This document shows, piece after piece, positions 33,301 to 45,349 of a DNA stretch of 64,000 nucleotides; position 1 is the first letter of the stretch, and every line of letters begins with the position of its first letter. This DNA comes from Anoplopoma fimbria (Eukaryota > Chordata > Actinopteri > Perciformes > Anoplopomatidae). The stretch spans positions 21,557,781 to 21,621,780 of the forward strand of contig NC_072469.1 of assembly GCF_027596085.1 (NCBI RefSeq), read 5' to 3'. A program made the translations under genes and the position numbers. The notes below the pieces were generated by a model that saw nothing but the letters and a program-made list of their open reading frames with translations, did no database searches and had not been told where the DNA came from.

Positions 33301-36300
33301 AAAAAAAACTCAAAAATAACCCATTGCAACATCCCTGAGAAATAATAAATATTTTTATTATATATATTTATTACTTTAACTATTAAAATGTACATTTCTG
33401 CAAATTGTGTTTCCCTGTATGAAGATCATAATGCTGGTTCAAGTAGATCTCTATTATAACAGAAATATAAATCTGGCGGATAACTCAAAAAATATAAGAA
33501 TCAGCCTTAAAAGAAAACACTCCAAGTCTAATGGTAGAATGTACTTTTGTTTTCAGGGGGCTAAAGCCCACAAAATGCCTCAAAACAAACAAAAAATGGC
33601 TGCTAAAGTCTTGAAGACTCATTATCATGTGAGTCAGGCCAGCACGTGTCACACTTTTTGACCACTGATTATATGTACATGTCCTGTTACTGAACGACAA
33701 AACGACTGATTAAATGACATCTTTTAGTTTGATCCTTAAGAGCACTTAATATTCTTAAACCCACTAAGAATGATCACTTAAATAAACATACCTGTAAACT
33801 ATGTTGAGAGAATGCAGATATCCAAGTGCACTTGCCATCTCGGCAATGTAGAATTTTGCTCTGGGCTCTGGAAAGGTCCGCTCTTTTTGAAGATGGAAGA
33901 AAAGCTGAAATGAAAATGTTCAGTTGTGATAAGTGACATGAAATATATTACTACTGTATTGTTAGTACCCTATACAACAATGAGAGCAATAATTAAATAT
34001 GATATGACAAATTTGCAAAATAAACCTTTATTGCATGAAGTGCCTTTGGCAGCCCTTTATCTGGTTGTGTATAAGAAATACATTTATAATCTCAACACAG
34101 ATGACTTTGACTGGAAAGCGTAAATATTGATCTGATTTAATTCACATGTTACTGGTCTTTGTAGTAAACTTATTCAGAAGGGCAAGAGGCCGGCTAATGG
34201 GATGCAGATTGTAGTTAGTCACTCTCACACAATCAATCACACAAGGCAGCTTTAAAAAGGCCGATCACACTTGATGAGATGTACATAGGAAATCACACTC
34301 AGTGTGTCCAGTAAAGCTGTTATCGCTGATGGGATTTTCACACATGGAGGTGTGTTAACAAGCAACAGTGCTGCTCTTTAAGCTATGCAATACTAACTTC
34401 CTGTGTTTCTGCCATTATCAGCTTTTCTCAAACTTATGACTCATTTCTGTGTGAGCACATTATTCACAAAACTGAAACGACTCACTTCTCCTCCATTAAC
34501 GAAATCCAAGACGAAGTACAACTTGTCTGTGGTCTGGAAGGAATAATGAAGCCCAACCAGGAAAGGGTGTTTCACATTCTTCAGCAGCACGTTGCGCTCA
34601 GCCATGATGTGTTTTTGCTGATTGGAAGGAGTGATTTAGTAGAAGAATTACAATTTACAACAACATGCCTGAAATATGGACAGAGTCAGAGTGATAATTG
34701 ATGGGAAAGTTACCTCTTTTCTGTTGAGAATGACCTTTTTCTGTAAAACCTTGACTGCATAATACTTTTCATCGTGTTTTAGTTTTGCAAGGAAAACCTG
34801 CATGACAAGGAAGAAAAGGCGTGTTGAACATTGCATCAACAGTGTAAACAGTAGAAGATCAGTAATTACAGATCTGATTCTCACTTCCTACATAGAAAGA
34901 CCAAACATGCAGAACAAAAACTAACTGCTAACCCAATCGAAACAACAACAACAAAGAACATAACTAAATATAACTGTTTTAATCCAAGTATAACAACATT
35001 ATATCGGTCAGCATAGTTCTACAATGTTGATTTGTTTTCTACTCAATTAAATTATAACATTGACGACAAAGGTTCATTTAAACCGATCATAAGTTGGGTT
35101 TTTTCCCATAAGAAATTTCCTCTCTGATATGAACAGAAAGCAACGGTACTTTCCATTATTGTGCTGTTCACATACCTTCCCAAAACTCCCCTTTCCAATG
35201 ACTCTTAAAAAGTCAAAGTCTGTGGGCTTTGCACTGAAATGAAAAGTAATTAAGCAAATTAATTACAGTACGATTTTGTTAAAGTGTATTTGTGTAAATA
35301 AAAACAGTCCGACGGATTGTTGTGCAGCAGTAGGACAGATTGCAAATATATGAGTGCAAATACAAATATAGCATATAAAAATAACAATAAGTGGCTAATC
35401 CATAATATACACAATGCCATAAAATATAAACAGGTTGAACATACTGTGGATTTCCAGAGGGGCCCAGGTTAATGTTTCTGGAGGTAGAGGTGTTCTGTTA
35501 AACAGGAGAGAAAACATTTTCTATATTAGCCATCAAGATGGAACTATTAGCAAAGGACTGTTCTTGGCACTGAGCTACAATAGTGATACAAGGGACATTT
35601 GTTTGCTATCTAGTACAGATAGCTTGTTAGAGGTAGAAGACCTAACTACTGTATCTGGACTATCAAACAGATATACAATCTGCTGTAAAACCAAAAAAAT
35701 TTACGTTTACGTACTTTGTCATCTTCGTCCTCAGAGGCATCGGAAAAGTTTTGCATTTTGTCCATCAGCAGAAAGGTCCTCACATCTGGCCTGTAACGAT
35801 AAAGAGGGGCCAAGCAGTGATATAACAGAAAACAAAGTAACATCAGCAAGTAAAGCACGACAACGCAGAAAACATTCTCCATCTTTTGAAATTTAATTCA
35901 CGCCAAGTGTGAAGCATGCCTAAACAAATTAGATTTCATTAGGTTTTTGGTTTCAGATGATTGAACCCATTCATCCTGATAAATTCAGAAACGTAATGTC
36001 ATATAACGACTGTGAGAACACGAACACTTACTGGTTGCAAAGCTGATGATGTGAGACAATTCGCTTGATGAACTCATGCAACCCTGCTCTTCTTTGCTTG
36101 ATGAACTCTATTGGGCAGATGCATATATTGTTTTAAACATACAATCAAACAATTGCAACATGGATCAAGCAAAAAACTGCATTTTTTTTTTTTAACATCA
36201 GGTATTCGGATTCTGTCTTGATGCACATGTCATAAACCAGCCTAGTGTGAACACTTACCAGGGTCGAAATTGTCCCCAAATATCCTCTTAGCAGGAATTT

Positions 36301-36816
36301 TCAAGTTCATAGATGGATACTGTTTCCTTAACTGCGTTATAGAGGCGAGCAACAGAGAAAATTAGGCTGGAAAACATCCAATAAGTCAAAAGTATTACAT
36401 TTCATCAAAGCCAGCAAAGACTAAGGGAATCTTAAACTCATGAGCAGAATTATGGTAATGTATGTGATATGACATTAATGCATCACTCACTGTGTTGTAG
36501 AGTTTATCAAACTCTGCATAACGCCTGAAGACAAACCATTCCTGTTGTCCAACATTAACTATTACTTTGTAAACCTGAAAAAAAGGGCCAAAAAAAGTCC
36601 ATGTAAACACATGCTAATATAATCAATTATTAGAATGCCATGCTTATTTTACATAAATAACATTAACAGACTGACAACTAGACACGGAAAGGACCTTTGT
36701 TGAATATATCTTGCTCAGAAAAGAGTATTTGTACGCACTGTGTAACGCTTTTTCTTGTCCCTCTGCTCGTTGTGGCAGGGTATGCTGACGTTGGGCTGAC
36801 TGGGTTGCTCCTCCAT
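30392..36816 (-). CDS. sgk3: Serine/threonine kinase SGK3 (CISK), PX-domain AGC kinase
   Basis: This is an endosomal AGC kinase recruited by PI3P through its PX domain and activated by PDK1 and mTORC2. Sixteen coding exons: 36816-36739, 36574-36491, 36331-36259, 36107-36032, 35790-35715, 35494-35445, 35233-35176, 34797-34714, 34617-34486, 33904-33792, 33243-33207, 32748-32662, 32343-32248, 32001-31846, 31654-31565 and 30562-30392. They give 486 residues against 496 in human; the N-terminus is shorter. The PX domain (about residues 10-115) carries [15 protein letters not shown]. The kinase domain (about 152-410) has GKGSFGK 159-165, Lys181 in YYAVK, RDLKPEN split by an intron, DFG 294-296 and activation-loop Thr310 in TTTFCGTPE. 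The hydrophobic motif FVGFSY places Ser476 as the equivalent of human Ser486. All catalytic residues are present. Exon 3 uses the acceptor CGCAG at 36332-36336, which alone keeps phase. Confidence 0.97.
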
Positions 36817-37691
36817 CTTAGGGGCTGTCAGCATTCAAAGGTGCAAGGTCATAAAGTAATGCGTCCTCCTCAGGATGAGACTTCAAGTATACAACTGGTC
36901 CATGGCCATCATGGGTCACTTCTGCAGAGGAAAAAAGAGAACAGACAACTTTGTTATTCAGGAAGTGAAACTGGTGTTCTTCTGCTCTCTACACAATTCA
37001 GCCTCCAGGGTAAATGTTGTCCACACCTGATATGATGAAGGTTTATCCCAGACTATAACTTTAGTTTTTTATTTATTAATTTGATTCTTTACTAATGTTT
37101 TTAAGGCATTTATTCGATGTTTGAGCCGTAACAAAGTCCAGTTGTTTGTTGATCATGGAAACAAGCTGCTCTTCCATCAATCTACCCGTCTATTTACTTG
37201 CTAGAGGAAACGGGGCTGCTGTTTTCAAGCTGTGCTCGTCTGTGCTACAAAAGATGACTTGGCCACCAGTTACTTGCACGCGATGCATCTCACTTAACTG
37301 AGACGTGTTTAGGATTAGTGTCATACAGCACAACTGCAATCGTTTTAACCGTTTGTAATTTTATTTATATGGTTTTCAACAAGGTATAATGTCACTCTCT
37401 TGATTTCACTCTGCTAAGAATGAAACACTTTGTTTTCGCTTCCTTTGGGATGCAAATGGTGAGATTTAAAGACCCTGCCATTTAGCAAAAAAACATCAAC
37501 AATTGGTGACTTTTCCAAAAAAAGATTTTTGCCTTTAAAAGCATTACTGGCCTCATCTCGAAATCAAAAGTACACAAGGCAACAACAGGAGGGTCAGTGA
37601 GCTGCAACATGACAGCAGGCTAGTCTCTATTTGGAGACAGTTCATCGCACACACACCCTCTTCAGGATGTGATCGCATACAAGCCAACACT

Positions 37692-37840
<149 letters not shown>

Positions 37841-38237
37841 AGACACAAGCTCTCTTGCATGCTGGGTCTGTGACATTCTCCCTTGCTCCGGTCAGTAGAA
37901 AGGTATTTTTAAATAACCTTCCAGGGCTCTTTGAAGCTGGAGTTACACAATAGGTTAAGAGTAAGACCCCCGGAGTTGTTCTTCCACGTTTAAAAGAGAT
38001 AAATAAAACTCATTGCTGAGGGGCAATACACTCCTTCCCCTTACAACAGTATTAACAAAAGGTCAAGACCTCAGTTTCCTGAAGGTGAAGACGGGGGTTA
38101 AGTTCATTACTGTTACTGCAAAGAGTCTAATCAGCGTATTATGGTAAATAGGAATAGATGTTACCGCTCCTGTATTGAATTGACCTGAGGACATGATATA
38201 TAACTATTATATGTAGGGTAAACACTGTGTGATCTGA

Positions 38238-38242
38238 AAAAA

Positions 38243-38308
<66 letters not shown>
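38238..38308 (+). repeat. Poly-A run followed by (AC)n
   Basis: About 23 A residues lead directly into about 23 AC units. This may be the tail of a degenerate retroposon, but no body is recognisable to its left. Confidence 0.95.
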
Positions 38309-38309
<1 letters not shown>

Positions 38310-40637
38310 GACCCATATTTCTTTCCCTTCACCATGAGTTATGCTGTGTCTGCTCCTTCTACTACAAAGCTCTTTGTCTGCTGCCCTGACTCGTTTCATT
38401 GTGTTTTGTTGGTGAGGTCAGCCTAGTTTGTTCAGTCATTTCTTTTTTCTCTCTAAACGCAACTGGTTACCGTTGTTTGTTCACAACGCACGGAAAACCT
38501 GCTTTGGGTCAACGTTGTCCTTCTGCATATTGATCTGGAACACATCATGGAGGGATATCTCATTCTGCTCACGTTGGGGTGAGGGTAAAGCAAAAGAGCG
38601 TCCCTCTTTAAAATGCATGTGTGCGATCAGAGGGACCTTCAGGCCTTCTTCATCACTAGCCTCTTCTTTCTCTTTTGTTCCTTTTGACTTTCTTTTGCTT
38701 TCACTCTCACCCACATTCATTCAGAAAAAACAAAAAGAGACCAATAACATTACCATTTCCTCGACCACAATTGTCTTTAATTTGACTTACTTTATCATTT
38801 TCTTAAGTAAATTTATAAATTGTTTATCTACGAAATGCAAAAAACGCCCATCACAATTTCTCAGAGCCGATGATATTTTATCTGTCTGTCTTGTTTGTCA
38901 AACCCAAAGATGTGCATTTGTCAATGACATAAAACAAAGGCACACAGAAAATCCTCACATTTGAGAAGCTGAAAAGGGTACTATGCTTGAAAACCTTGTT
39001 AGAACAATAGATTGATTATCAAAAAAGCACAGTTTTGGTCAATAGACTGATCGCTCAAGTAATAGTTTAAGCTCTAGTTACAACTATATCCTCACCAGCA
39101 ACATGCAGATGATGTATTTTGGGCTGTTATTACCAGGTTTGTCTCCTCGACTAGCCACTCCAGGAGGAAACGCTCAGATCTGTTTGTGTTTTTAAAACCT
39201 GCCAATTAGAAAGAGACTGCTGGTGGTTTGTGCAACTCTGGCTGGTGCACACAGAAGACGGTTGGCTATTTCCCTGAGCTTCTACACATCTGTGCATGTT
39301 TTCATGGTTAACAGACTCTGTACCTCACCGGATAGGACCTGCTTTTTAACATTCCTGAAATATTTTTGTTCACGGAAGAATAAACCTAAAACTATCTTGT
39401 ACAACTTACGTTTTCAGCTGACACTGCTTCTCCTTCACATGGAATGCTGCAGCTCACCACACCCACCAACAGGCATTTCCAAGTTTGTAATAAGAATTGA
39501 AATCAAAGCTTGGAATAATGAGTATGGAAATGATCAAGATTAATGTTAAGCACATTCTCTGGCCGCAGTTTAAACCCAGCATGCCCTGCATTCACGCTAC
39601 AACATGATTTAACTTGTGCTGACAGGCAAAAAATACAACGGACTACTACACAGGATCAAAAATAGCATTCTTCCTGCTTAGCTCAAAGACATATCCTTGC
39701 CTGTGGATATCCTATGAGGATGTTGAGCATATTCTTTTCTGTGTGTATGACTGTGTATCACGCGTGACAAGCTATTTTAGTGAGAAAACGAGGAACAAGT
39801 CACCCTACAATGTTAAATCAAATGTGAAGGCTCAATCAGGCATATATCTACCGATACACAGAGAAATACAGACCGATGAGAGCTCAAATGGTGGATCGGG
39901 ATCAAGATACCTGAAATAAGAACACAACCTATTCAGAGAAGCTGTCAATTGTAACCTTCATTATGACCAGGTTTTTTAACTTTACATAAATACAATTCAT
40001 TAATAATGTTTTGGGATTCAGTTAAAAAGTTTAAGCTTTGACAACACAACTTTATATTTTAGACACATGTTAATATGTAACGTGTGAGATGAAACTGAAT
40101 AATGTGAACAGTATTCTAGTTGAGACGCATCTCATTATAATGCAACTGAGACTGGTCTCTGATTGAGGAAGTGCAGCTGGAGAAGTGTGAAGGGGCATGA
40201 ACTCAGTCAACCTCTATGCGTGCAACCGACCTCAGCATCTGGACAAATTCCTAACCTGACCAGACAGCTCACAGCCTGCAAACTGTAGCGCTTACTTCCG
40301 TTTGCAAACAGGTTTGAATAAGCGTGTGCACTGAAAATGACAGGTTTATGAGTTTAAGGAAAAAAAAAAAGAAATCCAAAAACTATTAGATGGACGATGC
40401 GCTGATGGAGCCTTATGCCACATCTCTTCAAACCAGGTTTACATATGATATTTGAACTAGTCGGTTGGTGTTTTTAAACTTCCACACCACCGTTTTCACA
40501 GATGTAGAGCTCTCTAATAGTAAAAATCCATCTTGCCATCTTACAAAAATGTAAAACTTGTCTTGTTATTTAAAAAATAAATTAAAAAAAGTTCACCTCA
40601 TTTCATAGGCACCTGGTAAAATCAATGAACCAGTTGT

Positions 40638-40857
40638 AAACCTCCCAAATCATTACAATCAGACACAAAACATAGTTGAAACTTATTTTTTATTTTATTC
40701 TATTTTTATTTTATTGTATAATATGTGTATTTATTATCTGTGTCTGTGTAGTTGAGCTGCTGCAACACCTGAATTTCCCCCATGGGGATCAATAAAGGAA
40801 TATAATAATAATAAACCTCCCAAATCATTACAATCAGACACAAAACATAGTTGAAAC
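40638..40857 (+). mobile_element. 5'-truncated LINE 3' end flanked by a 45-bp direct repeat
   Basis: An identical 45-bp sequence (starting AAACCTCCCAAATCATTACA) occurs at 40638-40682 and 40813-40857. Between them lie about 130 bp ending CATGGGGATCAATAAAGGAA and then a TAA/ATA repeat, a typical L2-like LINE terminus. The left part of the insert is T/A-rich and unrecognised. Confidence 0.8.
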
Positions 40858-41833
40858 ATTGTCAACAGGGAACAAGGAAGAGGATTATCATTATCAAGAA
40901 AAGCATCAGAGGAGGAAACCCACTGTCCATACCACACAGCTGAATCAGCACCCAACGTGGGGACACACGTTGACAACCTATGAGGTCTGACACATTATTT
41001 ATAAAAGGCAGAGAACAATTATTTGGGGGAGGAGAACATGTCCCTGAACACTGAAAAAGGCCTCGTCTAGTACATTTACTCCCCTCTGACCTGAGGCAGT
41101 GTGTGTGTGTGTGTGTGTGTACTTACACTGCTGACTATCTGTTTGGTTTAGTTTCTGAAGCTCGGTGCACATCTGGTGTATTAGGGTGGAGAAAGCATAC
41201 CAGGGGAACAAAAAGTGAATGGTGTGTAACAGCGAACAGTCATCCTTGTGTGACTTATATTGTTGTTAAAGCTTCGTTTGGTAACGTTACATATCACCAT
41301 ACAGCAAGCAGAACGAGAACAGGCACCGTGACGTTTACATGGACACCACGTACCTTACAGTAGTTTGGTGCGCTGTTCATTTACTTCCGTCGGTCCAGTG
41401 AGGCTATTCCTGCTCCACAGCATTTAGACGGTCAGTCCGTAGACATCTGTCCGGGTTTGATTCGGTAACAAAGCCCCTAAAACCCTCAAAGTGGACGTGA
41501 ATGTGTCCTGTTGTCCATAAGCGTCTGTCAAGTAACTGGGGGTGAGCAGGAAACATCAGTCCTTCTTAGCTGTGGAAAGTTCCAATGAAATTTGTCACGG
41601 GACTTAAAAACTGCAACCCCTGTCAGGCCGGACACAATACACCGGTGCACTTCCGGTACTGCCTTTCAAAATATAGCAACGTGTTTATAGATGTGAACAT
41701 GTTGCTTATACATTTACTTAAGTACTAAAATACAATTTTAAGGGTACTTATACTTTCATTTAGTATTTCCATTCCATTATACTTACATTTGCTCCACTGA
41801 CGTTACATTTTAGAGAAATTAATGCAATAATGT

Positions 41834-42381
41834 ACAGTACCAGTCAAAAGTCTGGACACACCTTCTCATTCAACTACTTTGAAGAATCTAAAATATAAAA
41901 CATATTCTGGTTTGTTGAGCATTTGTTTGTTTACCACATAATTCCATATGTGTTCCTTCATAGTTTGGATGTCTTCAATATGAATCTACTATGTAGATTT
42001 TTTTTTGAATAAAAATAAAGAAAAACCATTGAATGAGAAGGTGTGTCCAAACTTTTGACTGGTACTGTATATATATATAAATAAATAAAATAATAAATAT
42101 ATATTTATATATATATAAATAAATATATATATATAAATATATATATATAGTACCAGTCAAAAGTCTGGACACACCTTCTCATTCAACTACTTTGAAGACT
42201 CTAAAATATAAAACATATTCTGGTTTGTTGAGCATTTGTTTGTTTACCACATAATTCCATATGTGTTCCTTCATAGTTTGGATGTCTTCAATATTAATCT
42301 ACAATGTAGAAAAAATAAAGAAAAAAAATAAAGAAAAACCATTGAATGAGAAGGTGTGTCCAAACTTTTGACTGGTACTGT
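41834..42381. mobile_element. Dimeric palindromic MITE (locus B)
   Basis: The arrangement is the same as at 897-1541: unit 1 (about 41834-42069), a TA-rich linker, then unit 2 (about 42149-42381), each bounded by ACCAGTCAAAAGT and its inverse. Unit 1 here resembles unit 1 of locus A, and unit 2 resembles unit 2, in their internal variants. There is no nested insertion here. Confidence 0.9.
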
Positions 42382-42389
42382 ATATCAGT

Positions 42390-44830
42390 CAAATAATCTC
42401 ATAATAATGTAACCTTCACTGCATAATGAGTCATTTTACTTCTCATTAATTGATCTATGTGTTCATACTTCTATACTTTTACTTAAGTAAGATTTTTAAT
42501 TCAGGACTGTTTCAATTATTATTATTTAGTATTTTTATATTTTGGTATTACTTATTTTACTTAAATGTTAAAAAGTAGAGTACACATTCCTCTAATGATG
42601 GATGGATCAACCTACTTCCACGCTTTGTTTCGTTTATGTATGTTGTCATTTCAAAGTACACAAATTCAATTAATTTATAAAGGGCTGTGCACCATGTAGG
42701 CTTAAATAAAGAACTTATTAAACGACACAAGACCCATCCGAACCTCATTATTAGGTAATAATGTAGAACGTGTGTAAAGGCCCTTGTCTGAATTTATCTG
42801 AGGTCATATTGTAATTAGTGGTGTATACAGGCCTAGACAGACAAATCTGCTGTTGATCAAAATACCAAAAAAAACCAAAACAAGTGTGGGTAATCCACCT
42901 CTGTCACTTATATACAATTTCACGTTTCAAGTGAAACACAGTGGAAGTTTAGTTCTGTAGTACATTTATAGTATTTGTTTCATGATGACTAGAGAAAATT
43001 CCAGCTGTTTTAAAAGGCTTTTTGTATTCCTCCTTTCTTACATAGAGTTTTTCATTTTATTTTTTAGAAGCATAGTAAGTAATTTCCGGTCTTGTTTTGG
43101 GTGACTTAACACACCTACTAAAACTCGGGAATGACAACATTGCGAAGTCAAACGGTCAAACAGTGTCACCTACAGGTAGAAAGACAGGACATGCCTAATA
43201 GCCCCCAAACATCATCCACATCCCCATTTCACCACCAGAAAAATTAAATAAATGAAAATACATAATATGGAATGATAACATCACTACATTAGAATGATGT
43301 TACATTGATGATATAATACAAATAAATAATGAATTGCAAGTGAAGAGTTTGAGATAATATCTCTGACTTATGAGATATGAATTATGTACTTCATATTTTG
43401 ATAAAAGAAAAGATGGTTTAATCTTCCTGTGCTGACATGTGAACTCTGTTTTGTAGGATTCGTTGCCAAGATCCATGCAGACACCACTTACCCCAGTCCC
43501 TTACCTGCCTGGAGCTGATGGTGCAGACGAATACTAACCAGAGATGTTGTGATCACTTAAAACGAATAAAACAATATATGAACAATAAGTTTCATATGAA
43601 CAAAACTTATTTTCCGCAGTAAACATTGTCATTTGGCTTCATGTGCATGGGACCATAAAACAGTGCAGATGCCAAAGGTTTGTCCACAAGGTGTCAGCAG
43701 AGCACAATTTAAAGGAGTATTGTGCAAATGCAAAAACTGCCCGTCAAAGGAAACGGAAATATTGTGTTATCTCTGTCAGAGTTTGAATGTTCTGAATGGC
43801 CCTTTTCAAAGCAGCCAGTTCAACATGTCCCATTGTATTACTTTGTCATTCCAGTAAAACAGCTTGTACAACACTAGTGCCCTGGCAGACTTAAATGGAA
43901 CAGGGACTCAATTAATGTTATTAACTACACCTGTGTTTACCCTGATATTTCATGTCAAAAGGGCTGCTGTGAAAAGGGCATACATTGTCTGTAATATTGT
44001 TATGAATCTCAAGCCACAATGCCTCGATCTTCTCAAATACGATGCAAATATGTGAATCATCGTCATCCTTGCTATCCCTTTCAATGATGTTATGTTACTA
44101 CCCTGAGCCTTCCTCGTAGCACTTATTGCATTCGTATTAGTTGTTGCACTCACTGTATTCGTATCAGTTCGCTGCACTTATTGTATTCGTATTTGTTTAC
44201 TGCACTTATCCTATTCGTAGTAGTTTGTAGCACTTGTTATATTCGTATTAGTCTGTTGCAATTATTGTTTTCCTAGTAATCTGCCTCTGCACTGTACTTT
44301 TGCTCTGGTTTATGCTTTAAGATGCTTGTTTAAGAAAGGAGATGCACTTATGACTTCTGGTGACTAGTAGTTCTCTTGAATACCTATGTTGAATACACTT
44401 ATTATAAGTCTCTTTGGATAAAAGCATCTGCTACATGACTGTAATGTAATATAATATAATATAATATAATGTAATATAATATAATGTAATGTAATGTAAT
44501 GTAATGTAATGTTAACTCAAAGACATTGGCCTTATGAAGCGACAGCAGGTGGCATAATAAATGCACAGTGCACTCCAATTTAGTTGTGCACCATCTGGTA
44601 AAAATAATAATAATAAATAATAATAATAAAATAATAGAGCTATCTGCTTCTATGAATATGTGTTGTTAAATATAAACTAAAAATAACATATCAGCACTGT
44701 AGAATAGAGGGATAACATTGGAGATTTGGACCCCCTCAAAGCCCCCTGAGGGGCCCCAGGAGTCCCCGCACCCCACCTTGAGCCACCCCTGCCTGATGAA
44801 AAGATCCTTTCTGCTCCAGAAGGTGACAGT
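42390..44830. other. Intergenic DNA between sgk3 and mybl1
   Basis: AT-rich sequence with no gene-like frame. In human, VCPIP1 and C8orf44 occupy the corresponding interval. VCPIP1 has a very large first coding exon that would be hard to miss, and nothing like it is seen. A CATTTAGCAGACG-family element in reverse orientation fills 44094-44512. Confidence 0.6.
44094..44512 (-). mobile_element. CATTTAGCAGACG-family element, near full length, reverse
   Basis: This is the reverse complement of the 45587 copy, from CTACCCTGAGCCTTCCTCGT at the left to an expanded (TAATA/TAATG)n tail at the right. The core appears as AAAAGCATCTGCTACATGAC. Confidence 0.88.
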
Positions 44831-44864
44831 ACAGTTGTCCAACTTAACACCCGCCTCCTCAATC

Positions 44865-45349
44865 TTCTAACCAATCACACGTACCCATCTTCAACTTCTA
44901 ACCAATCACACGCGAGCCTCTCCTCGTTTCTAGCCCAATCAGGTTTGAGTACCGACTCCCCTCTTTTTCGCAACCAATCAGGAGCGAGGCCGCCTGCGCA
45001 GAGGGCTGGGCGCGAGAATCGGCGGGATGGACAAAAAAATCATAACGCGAAATAGAAATATAGAGACAAGAAAGACATAAAGAGACCAGACACCGAGCAC
45101 CGAGAGCAACCTGCTAGTCTCCTCTACTGCATGCCGTCCATCATGTCGCAGTATTGACCGTTAGAAACACACAGAGAGATGCTACCGACAGCGAGCGACG
45201 CTTCTCTGCAGAGAATGTGATGTTCTGGACTGTGCATTGAGTTGACTCCCAGCTATTTCTATGGATAAACATCTATTCATGAGGGGTTTTAGACAGCTGC
45301 CAAAGCACAGGTTCGTCTCTGAAAAGGTTCAATCATCCCAACAGCTGTC
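44865..45349 (+). promoter_or_regulatory. mybl1: mybl1 promoter with four CCAAT boxes and an E2F-like site
   Basis: CCAAT words lie at 44871, 44902, 44935 and 44974, all in the same orientation and 31, 33 and 39 bases apart. GGCGGGA follows at 45021. Regularly spaced NF-Y sites plus an E2F-like element are typical of cell-cycle promoters. There is no TATA box. The 5' UTR runs from about 45100 to 45349. Confidence 0.6.
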
